A stretch of 64,000 nucleotides of DNA, taken from NCBI GenBank assembly GCA_910584435.1, contig CAJUAP010000021.1, positions 1 through 64,000 of the forward strand, given 5' to 3'. The position numbers were made by a program, and so were the translations under genes. Under the pieces are notes generated by a model, which did not search any database, was not told the origin of the DNA, and saw only the letters and a program-made list of their open reading frames with translations. Origin of the DNA: an uncultured Acetatifactor sp. (lineage in GTDB: Bacteria; Bacillota; Clostridia; Lachnospirales; Lachnospiraceae). Within the stretch, counting starts at the first letter, position 1. Each line of letters begins with the position of its first letter. Below are positions 1 through 7,627 of the stretch, piece after piece.

Positions 1-123
1 CGTTCGGAAAACATATCAGATTTTAGGTGTCAACCCACCGCTGATTCACAGCTTCTTTAACTACATTCTACCTTAAAACTGCGCAAAATGCAATTACATT
101 TTTATCATATGCAGAAACGATAT

Positions 124-1326
124 TTATGATTCCGAACTTTCTGAAGTTTCTGGCTGCTTTTCCGGTAATTCATCCCTTTTCAGAGAATCTTCCCTCACTG
201 GTGTTCTAACCTCCCCTGGAGCCTGCGCCTCATACTCATCCACCGCCGGGTCCACAATCCGATTCGTCCTCACCCACTCCTTCGTCCCCTCCACCTTCAC
301 CGCCGCCTGGGTATGCTTCGCCAAAAACCGCGTCAGCGGATACACGTCGATCCAGATCTCGTTATTCCCCTCCTTCTGGGACTCGTCAAAAATCAGCTGC
401 AGCCCCCAGTGCAGGTGCGTAATCTCGATATTATTCACATTTTCCTTGGTGCTATAACCGGTATGGCCCATATACCCAATCACATCCCCAGCCGTCACCA
501 CACTGCCCTCTGCCAGCCCTTCCGCATAAGGATAATTCTGTCTCAAATGCGCATAGTAATAGTACCGCTTACCGTCAAAACTTCGTATTCCAATGCGCCA
601 GCCGCCATACTGATTCCATCCCAAAGCCTCCACCACGCCGGATTCTATGGCCATAATCGGTGTACCCACAAGCCCCATCATATCGTGTCCCAAATGTTTC
701 CTCTGATAGCCATAACTGCGTCCCACGCCAAAATCATCATAATGTGTATAGTCAAACCCTCTGGCCAGTGGAAAATATCCCTTCAAACCATATCGTTCTT
801 CATAAGTTACCTGCCCGGAACCATCCGTACTTTCCTCCTTATATTCTCCTACCAGCCCACCAATGGCAGCATCATATGCTTCATTATAATATGTATAATA
901 TTTCAGATCCTTTGTCAGTTCTTCCATGGTACATTCACCCTTGGAAAGCTTCTCCGCAGCTTTTTCCATGGTTTTTAAAGCATCTTTGCCAAAATTTCCT
1001 CCTGTTCTCGCAGCAGTATAGGCCAGCAGCTCCACCCAGTCAATTTCATGCTCCGAGCCATGGGACTGCACATCCCATTCATAAGCTTTGCACAAAGCTT
1101 CATAGGAGACTGTAAAATCAACCCATTTTATATAATTGTTTTCTACAGATAGTGTATTTGTAGTAATACTCTTTCCGTCCGCAGGTTCTCCCCCTTTTCC
1201 CGCTGCCGCTAATGCCAGCACCAATACCAGAATACATTCTGCCAAAATGCCTTTTCTCATCCAGCTCATATAGTTCCGTCTGTTATGGGCTGATAAATCT
1301 TTTCTCATTTCATGCTCTTTGTCCAT
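124..1326 (-). CDS. Membrane-anchored M23 (LytM-type) peptidase
   Basis: Predicted zinc metallopeptidase that cleaves peptide cross-bridges of peptidoglycan outside the membrane. The 400-residue product has one N-terminal membrane segment (about residues 24-42), a helical region of about 150 residues, then the M23 domain. The metal-binding HxxxD motif is visible as HLGHD near residue 210 and the HxH motif as HLHWG near residue 302. The C-terminus is a Pro/Glu/Ser-rich tail. The ATG at 1326 is preferred because GGAG lies seven bases upstream; an in-frame GTG 18 codons earlier has no ribosome site. The gene stands alone. The fold assignment is firm; its role (growth, division or sporulation) is not shown by the sequence. 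Confidence 0.85.
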   Translation of the reverse strand: MDKEHEMRKDLSAHNRRNYMSWMRKGILAECILVLVLALAAAGKGGEPADGKSITTNTLSVENNYIKWVDFTVSYEALCKAYEWDVQSHGSEHEIDWVELLAYTAARTGGNFGKDALKTMEKAAEKLSKGECTMEELTKDLKYYTYYNEAYDAAIGGLVGEYKEESTDGSGQVTYEERYGLKGYFPLARGFDYTHYDDFGVGRSYGYQRKHLGHDMMGLVGTPIMAIESGVVEALGWNQYGGWRIGIRSFDGKRYYYYAHLRQNYPYAEGLAEGSVVTAGDVIGYMGHTGYSTKENVNNIEITHLHWGLQLIFDESQKEGNNEIWIDVYPLTRFLAKHTQAAVKVEGTKEWVRTNRIVDPAVDEYEAQAPGEVRTPVREDSLKRDELPEKQPETSESSES

Positions 1327-1530
1327 TTTTCGCTCCGATTTCTCATTTCTTTCCTTACGAAAATATATGTAAAAAAGCACAAATATATCTCAGTTGAGCA
1401 AGAGGAATTTAATCCCCTCTATACAGTCACCCCATGCATCCAGCTGCACCTCTCCACGTAAAAATCCGGGAAACACTGTGCGGTGATTTGTTATTATGTG
1501 TAAATTTATTCGTTTTTCCATCAAACCGGC

Positions 1531-2286
1531 TTATTCATTAACCGCTTTCATCCGGATCCTCACATAGTCGGCATACCACCTGCCTTCCCGGTACAGAGAT
1601 TTCTTCAGCCGCTCAACTGTCTGGTTGATGATCTCATCCCTTTCTGCATTATCCACTTTGGCAAAAGGTGTCTTCACAAACATCCGGATCCATTCCTTCA
1701 GTCCATCCTCTCCTTTCAGTTCCGTGGGCCTGTCAAACAGAGCCGCATATCTGACAAGGAGCCCCTCCTGTTCCACCATGGAAGCATATTCCCCGATGGT
1801 CGGGAAATAAAACGGCATTCTATACTCATATCCATGTTCTGAAAATACTTCTGCCAACACACCGTGGATCCGGGCATTATTCCCATGCCCTCCAAACTCA
1901 AATACAAACTGCCCTTTTCCTTTTAATGCCCTATGGACACAGGCCAGCATATTCGCCTGCTTTTCCTTGTCAATCCAGTGGAACACCGCATTGGAAAATA
2001 TAACATCCACAGCCTCTTCCACGGAAAAGTCAGCTGCATCCGCCCAGATAAATGGTATCCCCGGATACTTCCTTCTTGCTGTCTCCAGCAGTTCCTCCGA
2101 ACTGTCCATTCCGGTTACCCGGAAACCTTTTTCCTGCAGTACCTTTGTCAGCGCTCCGCTTCCGCATCCCAGATCTATCAGAGTACCGCCTTTTTCACAG
2201 TTGATCAGTTCCGCAACATCATTCCCGTACTGATGAACAAAAGAAAAGTCTTTTGTGTATTTATCCGCATCCCATTTTATATTCAT
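1531..2286 (-). CDS. Class I SAM-dependent methyltransferase
   Basis: Small-molecule methyltransferase of the trans-aconitate methyltransferase/Methyltransf_11 type, 251 residues, cytosolic. Motif I is IDLGCGSG at about residues 37-44, followed by the acidic ribose-binding residue in VTGMDSS and a motif IV-like segment (VIFSNAVFHWI). The start at 2286 is supported by GGAGG nine bases upstream; an in-frame codon 18 residues earlier lacks a ribosome site. The substrate cannot be told from sequence: this family includes enzymes acting on small carboxylic acids and many of unknown substrate. It is monocistronic, with about 240 bp before the next upstream frame. Confidence 0.85.
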   Translation of the reverse strand: MNIKWDADKYTKDFSFVHQYGNDVAELINCEKGGTLIDLGCGSGALTKVLQEKGFRVTGMDSSEELLETARRKYPGIPFIWADAADFSVEEAVDVIFSNAVFHWIDKEKQANMLACVHRALKGKGQFVFEFGGHGNNARIHGVLAEVFSEHGYEYRMPFYFPTIGEYASMVEQEGLLVRYAALFDRPTELKGEDGLKEWIRMFVKTPFAKVDNAERDEIINQTVERLKKSLYREGRWYADYVRIRMKAVNE

Positions 2287-2528
2287 ACCCTTATGCCTCC
2301 AATTCATTTTTGTTACATTTCTGCCGGGATTCCAAGGCACATACTATCACCCGTCTTCTAAAGCAGAGTAAAACGCCTCTATTTACTTTTGGCAGTGTTT
2401 TTCGTTTCTCTGCCATATGCCAGGTTATTTCCACCTGTATATATGCACTTCAATAGTTTGTCTGCATGCAATTTATTGCAATAAAACGATCTTGGCATAC
2501 GCAGTCCCACAAGCGGAATTATCTTTGT

Positions 2529-2801
2529 TTATTCGTCATCAGAATATATAAGAATGGGCATCTTATGGTAAAAAGTAATAATGTTCCCCTCAGAGTCCAT
2601 TTTAGTATCCTCTTTTGACAATAACACAATGTCTTCTGTTACCATTTCGTTTACATCTACATAAATACGTGGTATGTCCAATTTTATAATCCCCTTAAGC
2701 TGTTTGCAAATCCCCTGCAGCAGCAAAGCAGAACGCCCTTCATAACAGACTTTGCCCGGCAAAAAATTCCAGGAAATATATCCTGGAATTCTTGAACCCA
2801 T
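2529..2801 (-). CDS. Small hypothetical protein, possibly a remnant
   Basis: An open frame of about 90 residues with protein-like composition, ending in an acidic YSDDE tail. I do not recognise a family. No ribosome binding site precedes the ATG at 2801 or the adjacent TTG, and the frame continues upstream through a Lys/Arg-rich stretch to a stop without a better start. It could be the 3' end of a decayed gene or a spurious frame. Confidence 0.25.
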   Translation of the reverse strand: MGSRIPGYISWNFLPGKVCYEGRSALLLQGICKQLKGIIKLDIPRIYVDVNEMVTEDIVLLSKEDTKMDSEGNIITFYHKMPILIYSDDE

Positions 2802-2804
2802 CAA

Positions 2805-3114
2805 TGGTTTGCGATATTTTCTTTTTTTATCTGCCTTTTTTGGTTTTATCCTCTTTCTCTATGACTAATGCTCCATCCATACTTTTCCTGCATCAAATCA
2901 ATACCTTCTGCAAAACAGAATATACTCCCGGAACACATTGGCAGCAGACTTGCAGCACTGCAGAGTACATAATCCACTGCACCCTCGGCATTAAAACCTC
3001 ACTGCATTCCCAAAGCCATGCTGCATGATTTTATACTCTGTACCCAAAGTTACAAAATCAACTGTGCCGACCCGACTCATATCCGTCTGTCCCTTACGTT
3101 TTAAGCAGTTCGAT
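2805..3114. other. Intergenic region without recognised content
   Basis: About 310 bases between the doubtful small frame and hpf. I see no gene with a ribosome site, no terminator with a T-run and no repeat shared with the rest of the window. Confidence 0.4.
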
Positions 3115-3642
3115 TTAGACTTCAGGCTCAATCAGGCCATAGGTGTCTCCCTTTCTCTTATACACTACATTCACCTGATCCGTTTCCGCATTAATAAACA
3201 CATAGAAATTATGTCCCAAAAGCTCCATCTGAATGCAGGCGTCCTCCACATACATCGGCTTAATGTCAAATTTCTTCGTTCGGACAATCTTAACCTCTTC
3301 TTCATCCATGTAATCATTTTCCACATACATCTGACTGAAAGATTCTGCCCCCTGCTGTCTGCCCACAATCTTATTCTTGTACTTCTTCAACTGCCTCTCA
3401 ATAATTTCCTCTACCAAATCAATCGAGACATACATATCATTGCTGACCTGCTCGGAACGAATAATGTTACCCTTTACCGGAATCGTCACCTCAATCTTCT
3501 GGCGTTCCTTCTCAACGCTCAAAGTCACATGCACCTCTGTATCGGGATTGAAGTACTTTTGCAGTTTTCCAATTTTTTCTTCCACAGCTGACCTTAACCC
3601 GGGTGTTACTTCTAAATTTCTGCCTACAATCACAAATTTCAT
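3115..3642 (-). CDS. hpf: Ribosome hibernation promoting factor, long form
   Basis: Binds the 30S subunit and dimerises ribosomes into inactive 100S particles in stationary phase or stress. The 175-residue length matches the long HPF of Firmicutes. The N-terminal S30AE domain (residues 1 to about 100) begins MKFVIVGRNLEVTPGL, and the C-terminal dimerisation domain (about 120-175) contains FDIKPMYVEDA and ends near GLIEPEV. The ATG is preceded by GGAAGGGGA and a sigma-A-type promoter lies at 3676-3705. Monocistronic in this window. Confidence 0.96.
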   Translation of the reverse strand: MKFVIVGRNLEVTPGLRSAVEEKIGKLQKYFNPDTEVHVTLSVEKERQKIEVTIPVKGNIIRSEQVSNDMYVSIDLVEEIIERQLKKYKNKIVGRQQGAESFSQMYVENDYMDEEEVKIVRTKKFDIKPMYVEDACIQMELLGHNFYVFINAETDQVNVVYKRKGDTYGLIEPEV

Positions 3643-3675
3643 ACAATCATCCCCTTCCGGTTTTTTTGTAACTTT

Positions 3676-3705
3676 ATTTTACCATAAGTATAGGGGTTTT
3701 TGCAA
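3676..3705 (-). promoter_or_regulatory. Sigma-A-type promoter of hpf
   Basis: On the minus strand TTGCAA (3700-3705), an 18-base spacer, then TAAAAT (3676-3681), about 35 bases upstream of the hpf start codon. Confidence 0.6.
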
Positions 3706-3866
3706 GAATTTAACAGATAATTTAACCGCTTTTTTCTTGATTTCAGGTTTTATATTTGTCAATAGGTTTTTCGTAATTCTGGCAGTACTTCCTTCTTTTA
3801 TATATTTTTGCCAAAACATGCGTTTCTACTTTCGCTGCTTTGAAATGGTAAATCTACATTAAAAAC

Positions 3867-3884
3867 TGTGGATATTGTGGATAA
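3867..3884. promoter_or_regulatory. Two abutting DnaA-box-like 9-mers
   Basis: TGTGGATAT (3867-3875) is followed directly by TGTGGATAA (3876-3884). The second is the exact complement of the consensus DnaA box TTATCCACA; the first has one difference. They lie in the 549-bp intergenic region between hpf and the NlpC/P60 gene, which otherwise shows only the hpf promoter and a terminator. Confidence 0.4.
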
Positions 3885-4143
3885 CTTCGTGTATAAGTGG
3901 ATTTAATCAGATTTCAGGACAAGTATAATGTGTATAAGTATGTTATTATCTTTTCCCTGCATCATTCGATTTCCCGTTTATGCAAATATTTTTGTGTATT
4001 TTTTACAGAAGAATTGATTTCCTAATCCAATAACCACATCAATGAAATATGATGCAGAAACTGCTTATTCTATAAATTGTTTACTTCATAAACTGATTCA
4101 TTCCATCCTTCCATAAATGATTCATTGTGCAGACCATATGTTG

Positions 4144-4172
4144 AAAAAGCCGCACCCGGCGAGGGCACGGCC
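4144..4172 (-). terminator. Intrinsic terminator of the NlpC/P60 gene
   Basis: Reading the minus strand, a GC-rich stem (GCCG..CCC / GGG..CGGC with a two-base internal mismatch) is followed by TTTTTC, about 20 bases beyond the stop codon of the NlpC/P60 gene. Confidence 0.65.
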
Positions 4173-4191
4173 AACAATACGATTCATCATC

Positions 4192-5397
4192 TTAAAATAT
4201 TCTTCTGATTGCCAAAATGCTTCTGTAACCGGCATTGGAAACAATAATTCCTGTATTAGAATTGGAAGCGTGTACAATCTGTCCATTACCGATATACAAC
4301 GCCACATGACCGGAGTAGCAAATCAAGTCGCCAGGCTGTGCGTTCTCCAATCCGTCCACTGCATATCCCTGGGTTCGGTCGGAAGCAGAAGAATGGGGAA
4401 GACTCACACCAAAATTCGCATACACGCTCATTACAAACCCTGAACAGTCAGCTCCGTTTGTCAGGCTGGTACCGCCATAAACATACGGATTACCCACAAA
4501 CTGCAGCGCATAATCTGCAACAGCAACACCCATCTCACTGCCTTCACCCACAGAATACTCCGCCTGTTGTGCAGCCGCATTCTGCTGAGATTGTGCACTC
4601 TGCTGCGCTCTTTGTTCCGCTGCCTTCGCCTCTGCCGCCTCACGGGCTTTCCTGCGGGCCTCTTCCTCCTTCGCCAGACGCGCTGCCTCTTCCTCCCTGG
4701 ATTCCGCCTGCACAAATTCACTGTGGAGCGATACATAATCAGCGGATACCCATCCTATACCTTCTTCAAAATCTACTCTCACCCATCCCTCTGTCTCTTC
4801 CAGAACCAGCAGCTCTTCCGCTTCAGGCAGCATACCGAGCTTGGCAGATTCCGTTGTGGGCTCCTGACGGATGAATAATGTCTGGGTGGTAACGGTTGCT
4901 ATACGCTTTCCTACCTGCTTCGCAATTTCCACTGCTTCCTCACCTGTCACACAATATTCAGCCTTCACATATCCTGTCACATTACCGGAATTAATCTGAT
5001 ACCATCCATCTTCCTCCGAGATAAAAGTTCCAACGGAATTATTATAAAGCTTACCTACAACCTCACCTTCCATACCGGGCATATTTCTGACATTAACATA
5101 ATTATCCACCTGTGCAATCACAAGGCTGCGAAACAAATCCTCTTCTGTAGGTTCCTGGGAAACCGTAACCAAATCCTCCATCTGTATCCATTCAATAATG
5201 GATTCTATAGACAATGAAGTTCCATTTTCCACTGTATTAGTCAATATATCTTCAAGCTTGCTCCCTTTAGAGAGCATCAGGCTGACACCGCCGCCAGGCA
5301 AAACAGAAGTACCCTCAGCTTCTGCGGTGATGCCCATCCCTGTAAATGCAAGAGCCGCAGCAACCAAACACGCTGATACTTTTTTCGCAAAATGCAT
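4192..5397 (-). CDS. Secreted SH3-NlpC/P60 peptidoglycan endopeptidase
   Basis: Predicted exported cell-wall hydrolase of 401 residues. A signal peptide (MHFAKKVSACLVAAALAF...) ends near AEAEG. Two bacterial SH3 domains follow (roughly residues 95-150 and 160-225), then an Ala/Glu/Gln-rich coiled-coil-like linker (about 228-280) and a C-terminal NlpC/P60 domain. The catalytic Cys is in NGADCSGF, the His in SGHVALYIG, and the third polar residue probably in the IVHASN segment. The family cleaves D-gamma-Glu to diamino-acid bonds. The start at 5397 has AGGAG eight bases upstream; a longer in-frame start would bury the signal peptide. A strong promoter (5493-5521) and a terminator (4144-4172) bracket it as a single-gene transcript. 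Confidence 0.92.
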   Translation of the reverse strand: MHFAKKVSACLVAAALAFTGMGITAEAEGTSVLPGGGVSLMLSKGSKLEDILTNTVENGTSLSIESIIEWIQMEDLVTVSQEPTEEDLFRSLVIAQVDNYVNVRNMPGMEGEVVGKLYNNSVGTFISEEDGWYQINSGNVTGYVKAEYCVTGEEAVEIAKQVGKRIATVTTQTLFIRQEPTTESAKLGMLPEAEELLVLEETEGWVRVDFEEGIGWVSADYVSLHSEFVQAESREEEAARLAKEEEARRKAREAAEAKAAEQRAQQSAQSQQNAAAQQAEYSVGEGSEMGVAVADYALQFVGNPYVYGGTSLTNGADCSGFVMSVYANFGVSLPHSSASDRTQGYAVDGLENAQPGDLICYSGHVALYIGNGQIVHASNSNTGIIVSNAGYRSILAIRRIF

Positions 5398-5492
5398 TAT
5401 TTTATCTCCTCTCAGGCTGAAAGTATGTATATTGGATTTTATCAAGAAAATAATAGCCATAAAATATTACAGATTTATTACATCCGTTAATA

Positions 5493-5521
5493 AATATAAC
5501 ACTAATTCTTAAATTTGTCAA
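5493..5521 (-). promoter_or_regulatory. Sigma-A-type promoter of the NlpC/P60 gene
   Basis: Minus strand TTGACA (5516-5521), exactly 17 bases, then TATATT (5493-5498). It implies an untranslated leader of nearly 90 bases before the ATG at 5397. Confidence 0.7.
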
Positions 5522-5694
5522 CATATGGAGTAAAAGAAAAAAACAGAAAAAAAAGCAGAAATTAACTTCCTGTAAAATACCATATTTAAAGGCTTTTTCT
5601 ATATTACACGCAAAAAGAACCAGCCCGAAGGATGATTCTCTTATCTGCCTTAACACCATTTTCCTTAAATAAATATTAAGGAATGTTATAAATT

Positions 5695-6609
5695 TTATTT
5701 CATATCTCTGCAATAATTACCGGCAGAAACCGCTGCGTTGGCCCCGTCTGACACCGCGGTGGCAATTTGACGCAAGGGTTTCTTCCGTACATCTCCCGCC
5801 GCGAACAAGCCTGGCATATCGGTAGCACAATCTTCCCCTGCTAACACATAACCATTCTCGTCACAAGATACAAGCCTCTTCACTAATTCCGTTTCCGGAT
5901 GAATTCCCACAGCCACAAAAAGCCCTTCTACAGATAACGAATCCTGTTTATTCGTCTTAAGATCTGTGATCCGAAGTCCTTCCACGGCATTCTCGCCCAG
6001 GATTTCCTCCACCACATGGCTATACAGAATCTCCACATTGGGCAATGCCTTCAGCTCTTCCTGCAGCACAAACGCCCCTCTCAATTCATCCCTTCTGTGA
6101 ATCAAATAAACCTTTTCGCAAGTACGTGCCAGATAGATGGCATCTTCCAGCGCTACATCACCGCCCCCAACCACTGCCACTGTCCTGCTCCGATAAAAAG
6201 CGCCGTCACAGGTCGCACAATATGACACACCTCTTCCTCTCAGCCTCTCTTCTCCAGGAACATCCAGCCTGGCATGAACGGCACCCGCAGCAAAAATCAC
6301 AGACCTGGTCTGCAGCACCTCATCTTCTGTGCGGACCAGCTTTCCTTCTCCCTGATCTTCGATGGCCTGAACGGATAAGGTCTTAAATTCTATCCCAAGC
6401 TTATCCGCATGCTCTCGAAACCGCATCCCCATATCAAAACCGTCCATCCCCGGCATTCCTAAATAATTATCCACCTCATAAGTATTCAATACCTGACCAC
6501 CGCTCATAGGGCTCTTTTCCAATACCACCAGGTTTAGTCCTGCCCTTTTCGCATATACCGCAGCGGAAAGCCCTGCCGGGCCTGATCCTATAATAATTAC
6601 ATCATACAT
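5695..6609 (-). CDS. trxB: Thioredoxin reductase (NADPH)
   Basis: Cytosolic FAD enzyme that transfers electrons from NADPH to thioredoxin. The 304-residue length is typical of low-molecular-weight TrxB. Visible motifs are the FAD-binding GSGPAG near the N-terminus, the redox-active pair in SYCATCDG, the NAD(P)-binding GGGDVA, and the C-terminal FAD motif GLFAAGDVR. The ATG at 6609 begins the usual MYDVIIIGSG and has AAGGAG upstream; an in-frame codon 11 residues earlier lacks support. No thioredoxin gene is adjacent. Related ferredoxin/flavin-type TrxB-like enzymes cannot be excluded as the exact subtype. Confidence 0.93.
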   Translation of the reverse strand: MYDVIIIGSGPAGLSAAVYAKRAGLNLVVLEKSPMSGGQVLNTYEVDNYLGMPGMDGFDMGMRFREHADKLGIEFKTLSVQAIEDQGEGKLVRTEDEVLQTRSVIFAAGAVHARLDVPGEERLRGRGVSYCATCDGAFYRSRTVAVVGGGDVALEDAIYLARTCEKVYLIHRRDELRGAFVLQEELKALPNVEILYSHVVEEILGENAVEGLRITDLKTNKQDSLSVEGLFVAVGIHPETELVKRLVSCDENGYVLAGEDCATDMPGLFAAGDVRKKPLRQIATAVSDGANAAVSAGNYCRDMK

Positions 6610-6654
6610 AGTTTCTCCTTCCCGAATCATTCGTTTACACAATGCCCTGTTCCA

Positions 6655-6683
6655 TATTTATCCATCTACAAACTTATAGTCAA
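6655..6683 (-). promoter_or_regulatory. Probable trxB promoter
   Basis: Minus strand TTGACT (6678-6683), 17 bases, TAAATA (6655-6660), about 45 bases before the trxB start codon. Confidence 0.5.
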
Positions 6684-6979
6684 CTCATAATTTCATTCGC
6701 AATCTTCTCTTCAAACTCTTCTATCCTGCCTTCCATTTTACCTTCTGTTATGGCTTCTCTTCTAAGCTTTTCACGTTCCTTATTAAATTCTCTGATAATC
6801 GTATATTCAAATGCCATATCGTCATCTCCCTTCTCAGCCTGAGCCAATATTTCTTCCACCACAGCTTCCTTATTGTCACATACTGACAGCAGAATGTACT
6901 TTGCCCAGTTATGAAATTCCTCTCTTTCCTGCGCACCCAATTGCCTTATCCGGCCATACGCTTCTCTGGCTGCCGTCAT
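6680..6979 (-). pseudogene. Fragment resembling the C-terminus of an Rpn/PDDEXK-type nuclease
   Basis: A 99-codon frame whose composition (WAKYILLSVCDNKEAVVEEI, then GDDDMAF and a charged Lys/Glu-rich tail) recalls the C-terminal part of Rpn-like PD-(D/E)XK nuclease/transposase proteins common in gut Clostridia. The catalytic N-terminal domain is absent and the frame begins exactly where TnpB similarity ends, so I read it as debris rather than an intact gene. Family recall is approximate. Confidence 0.4.
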
Positions 6980-7226
6980 TGGAGCGGAACAGCCCCCGAT
7001 GCATCCTGCGGCTTTTGCTGTAATTTTCCTTTACAGATTCTTCATTGTCAATGAAACCTGTACCGCTTGTATCGCTTTCTTCGGCCGGAATGACTGCTAT
7101 ACCGCATTCTTCTGCATTGTACTGTATCATTTCAATGAGCCTGGCAAATGGAATCTGGACTAAGTGCTGGTTTATGCGTCCGGACAGCTTTGATTTCTGT
7201 TTCCACTCTTCACTCTTCTTATACCC
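6972..7226 (-). pseudogene. Truncated IS200/IS605-type TnpB (RNA-guided nuclease) remnant
   Basis: About 85 codons match the central RuvC region of TnpB/OrfB: EEWKQKSK, INQHLVQIPFARLIEM, then a Glu motif written EESDTS where EESYTS is usual, FIDNEE, and RMHRGLF. In intact TnpB this is followed by a Cys-zinc finger and a VNADVNG motif; both are missing, and the N-terminal two thirds are absent. The sequence passes straight into the nuclease-like fragment at 6680-6979. No TnpA gene or clear element ends were found. Confidence 0.6.
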
Positions 7227-7627
7227 TTTATCGTGTGGGGTATTCACATATTTTACTGCTTCGGTCTGCGGCATAACCATCCTCCCTTTATTATATTGTG
7301 GTTTTGCAGGAAGAATGTGTCCCTTTGAATACGTTCCCTCTCTTCCCGCTATTGTAATTGGATGAAGCAAGAAGTTCAGGAAGAACCGACAAGAATCCGG
7401 TTGTTTTCAGAAACGGCATTACACCGTCAGGATCTTAGAAAATTTATGAATTTCTTTGCTCACGAACAAGCATATCATGCTTTTTAAAGAATTGCAAGCG
7501 TACAAAACAATTTTTATGCAACAGTTCAGACAGGCCATGTAATCTCGTAAAATTGCGCAAAAGGGTAACTGTTATCACAGTACTATCATATTAATATAAG
7601 TATAGAAAAAAAGGAGTAAAAATATCT

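Noticed and set aside
3867..3884. Replication origin
   Set aside because: Only two DnaA-like boxes, no adjacent dnaA/dnaN/parAB and no defined AT-rich unwinding element.
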